Virus record (IMG/VR): IMGVR_UViG_3300009173_001692
Location: 1 to 39,277 of that record
DNA: 39,277 nucleotides
Origin: a virus
Direction: 5' to 3' (one strand)
A program made the translations under genes and the position numbers. Positions 38,551 through 39,277 of the stretch are shown here, in pieces (the stretch's first letter is position 1; each line of letters begins with the position of its first letter). The notes beneath the pieces are model-generated. The model was not told the DNA's origin and searched no databases. It was given only the letters and a program-made list of their open reading frames with translations.

Positions 38551-39277
38551 TTAAGTTGTGATGGTTAAGACCAAATGTCCGCTGCTATTAATTGAAGGTG
38601 TCTGCGCCTGACCGGCAGGAGTAAGATACCATTGTACTGAATTTTCAACATCAACTGTGGCTGAAGATCCATCTGAATCAGTTTTTGTATATGATAGTAC
38701 ATTATTACTATCAATACTGTATTCATATATTGATCCATTAATTTTTGAATCTGTATATCCTTTAGTTGCCAAGTGGGCATCTATCGTAGGTGTAACCCCA
38801 GTAGCCACTGAACTAAAAACAATCCCTCCAGTTCCGTTAGGAGTAACTGTAAGATCACCGTTGGTGTTTGTAGTTGTTATTGTATTACCGTTAAGATTAA
38901 TGTTATCAACATCTAGATCGCCTGTAATATCTACTGCGGCGGTTACTGCAAATGTAGTTCCGTCGAATGTAAAATTGGCGTCATCTTCTAGTTCTCCAGA
39001 TGCGCCGGCAATCACTACTCGATTATCTGTTAAGTCTGTAACTGAAGCACTAGCCAATGTTGCTTGTGTGCCTACAGTAACATTAGGAGTTACTAAAACA
39101 TTCGTTGCTTTATTATATGTAAAATCTGAATCGTCCTCGATCTCTCCGGCTGTGCCAGCAATCACTACTCGTCCAGATGTTAAGTCTGAAACTTTTGCAG
39201 TGGCCATTACGGCTGATGTCGTTGCATCAATCGTGGCCCATGAAGCAGCGCCTGTAACAGAAATGTCTCCAGTAACC
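38551..39277 (-). CDS. Repeat-containing fibre-type structural protein, 5' end outside the window
   Basis: The frame is open to the right edge: codons before the internal ATG at 39207 read VTGDISVTGAASWATIDATTSAV without a stop, so 39207 is probably not the real start. Two copies of a repeat of about 48 residues can be aligned (KVSDLTSGRVVIAGTAGEIEDD and SVTDLTDNRVVIAGASGELEDD), followed by GNTITTTNTNGDLTVTPNGTGG, a pattern of marine phage fibre proteins that have many such units. The C-terminus is Ser/Thr/Asn-rich. The full protein is likely much larger. It is probably a tail fibre or virion surface protein. Confidence 0.8.
   Translation of the reverse strand, partial: VTGDISVTGAASWATIDATTSAVMATAKVSDLTSGRVVIAGTAGEIEDDSDFTYNKATNVLVTPNVTVGTQATLASASVTDLTDNRVVIAGASGELEDDANFTFDGTTFAVTAAVDITGDLDVDNINLNGNTITTTNTNGDLTVTPNGTGGIVFSSVATGVTPTIDAHLATKGYTDSKINGSIYEYSIDSNNVLSYTKTDSDGSSATVDVENSVQWYLTPAGQAQTPSINSSGHLVLTITT

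Overview
This window is a segment of a large, AT-rich, T4-like myovirus (class Caudoviricetes), most likely a marine phage of a heterotrophic bacterium. The T4 signature genes lie in near-canonical order: gp13-14-15-16-17-18-19-20-(67/68)-21-22-23, then UvsY, UvsW, gp55, gp47, gp46, gp45 and gp44. Marine accessory genes are interspersed: an Hsp20 chaperone, peptide deformylase, three full-length 2-oxoglutarate/Fe(II) dioxygenases, a DUF3310 protein and very long RCC1-propeller fibre proteins. No photosynthesis genes, tRNAs, CRISPR arrays or integration genes are visible, and the host cannot be named from this window. All genes but one small one are on the minus strand, so transcription runs from the right edge to the left edge.

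Layout in the direction of transcription (right to left). 39277-29200: adhesion module with a fibre protein that enters from outside the window, three huge RCC1-repeat proteins with carbohydrate-binding, lectin-like and cupredoxin-like domains, and one small putative virion protein, closed by a strong terminator. 29050-24654: neck proteins gp13 and gp14, tail terminator gp15 and terminase gp16/gp17 in a tightly overlapping operon. 24361-24663: the only plus-strand gene, a degenerate HNH-like protein. 24243-15743: sheath gp18, tube gp19 (interrupted by an in-frame TGA), portal gp20, a prohead core protein, protease gp21, scaffold gp22, capsid gp23, a small unknown and a second tube-like protein. 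15742-15595: a short non-coding stretch that could encode a structured RNA. 15594-5079: recombination and late-transcription genes (UvsY, UvsW, gp55, gp47, gp46) mixed with dioxygenases, a U32-peptidase-like protein, a nucleoside deoxyribosyltransferase-like protein and peptide deformylase. 4861-4409: Hsp20. 4332-1: early replication operon (DUF3310, gp45 clamp, two tiny ORFs, gp44 clamp loader) leading into an accessory set: DNA methyltransferase, HNH nuclease, a MoaD/ThiS-like ubiquitin-fold protein ending in Gly-Gly, and an unknown gene cut by the window edge.

Regulation is unusually readable. Four minus-strand early promoters match the bacterial sigma-70 consensus with 17-bp spacers. Twelve exact TATAAATA late promoters face the late genes on the minus strand, and the late sigma factor gp55 is encoded in the window. 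Several promoters sit so close to start codons that leaderless mRNAs are predicted. The Hsp20 gene carries overlapping early and late promoters and a leader with a ROSE-type thermosensor motif over its ribosome-binding site. The most notable items are the interrupted tail-tube gene, the putative RNA thermometer, the leaderless pattern, the candidate structured RNA, the Gly-Gly ubiquitin-fold gene and the U32-like protein.
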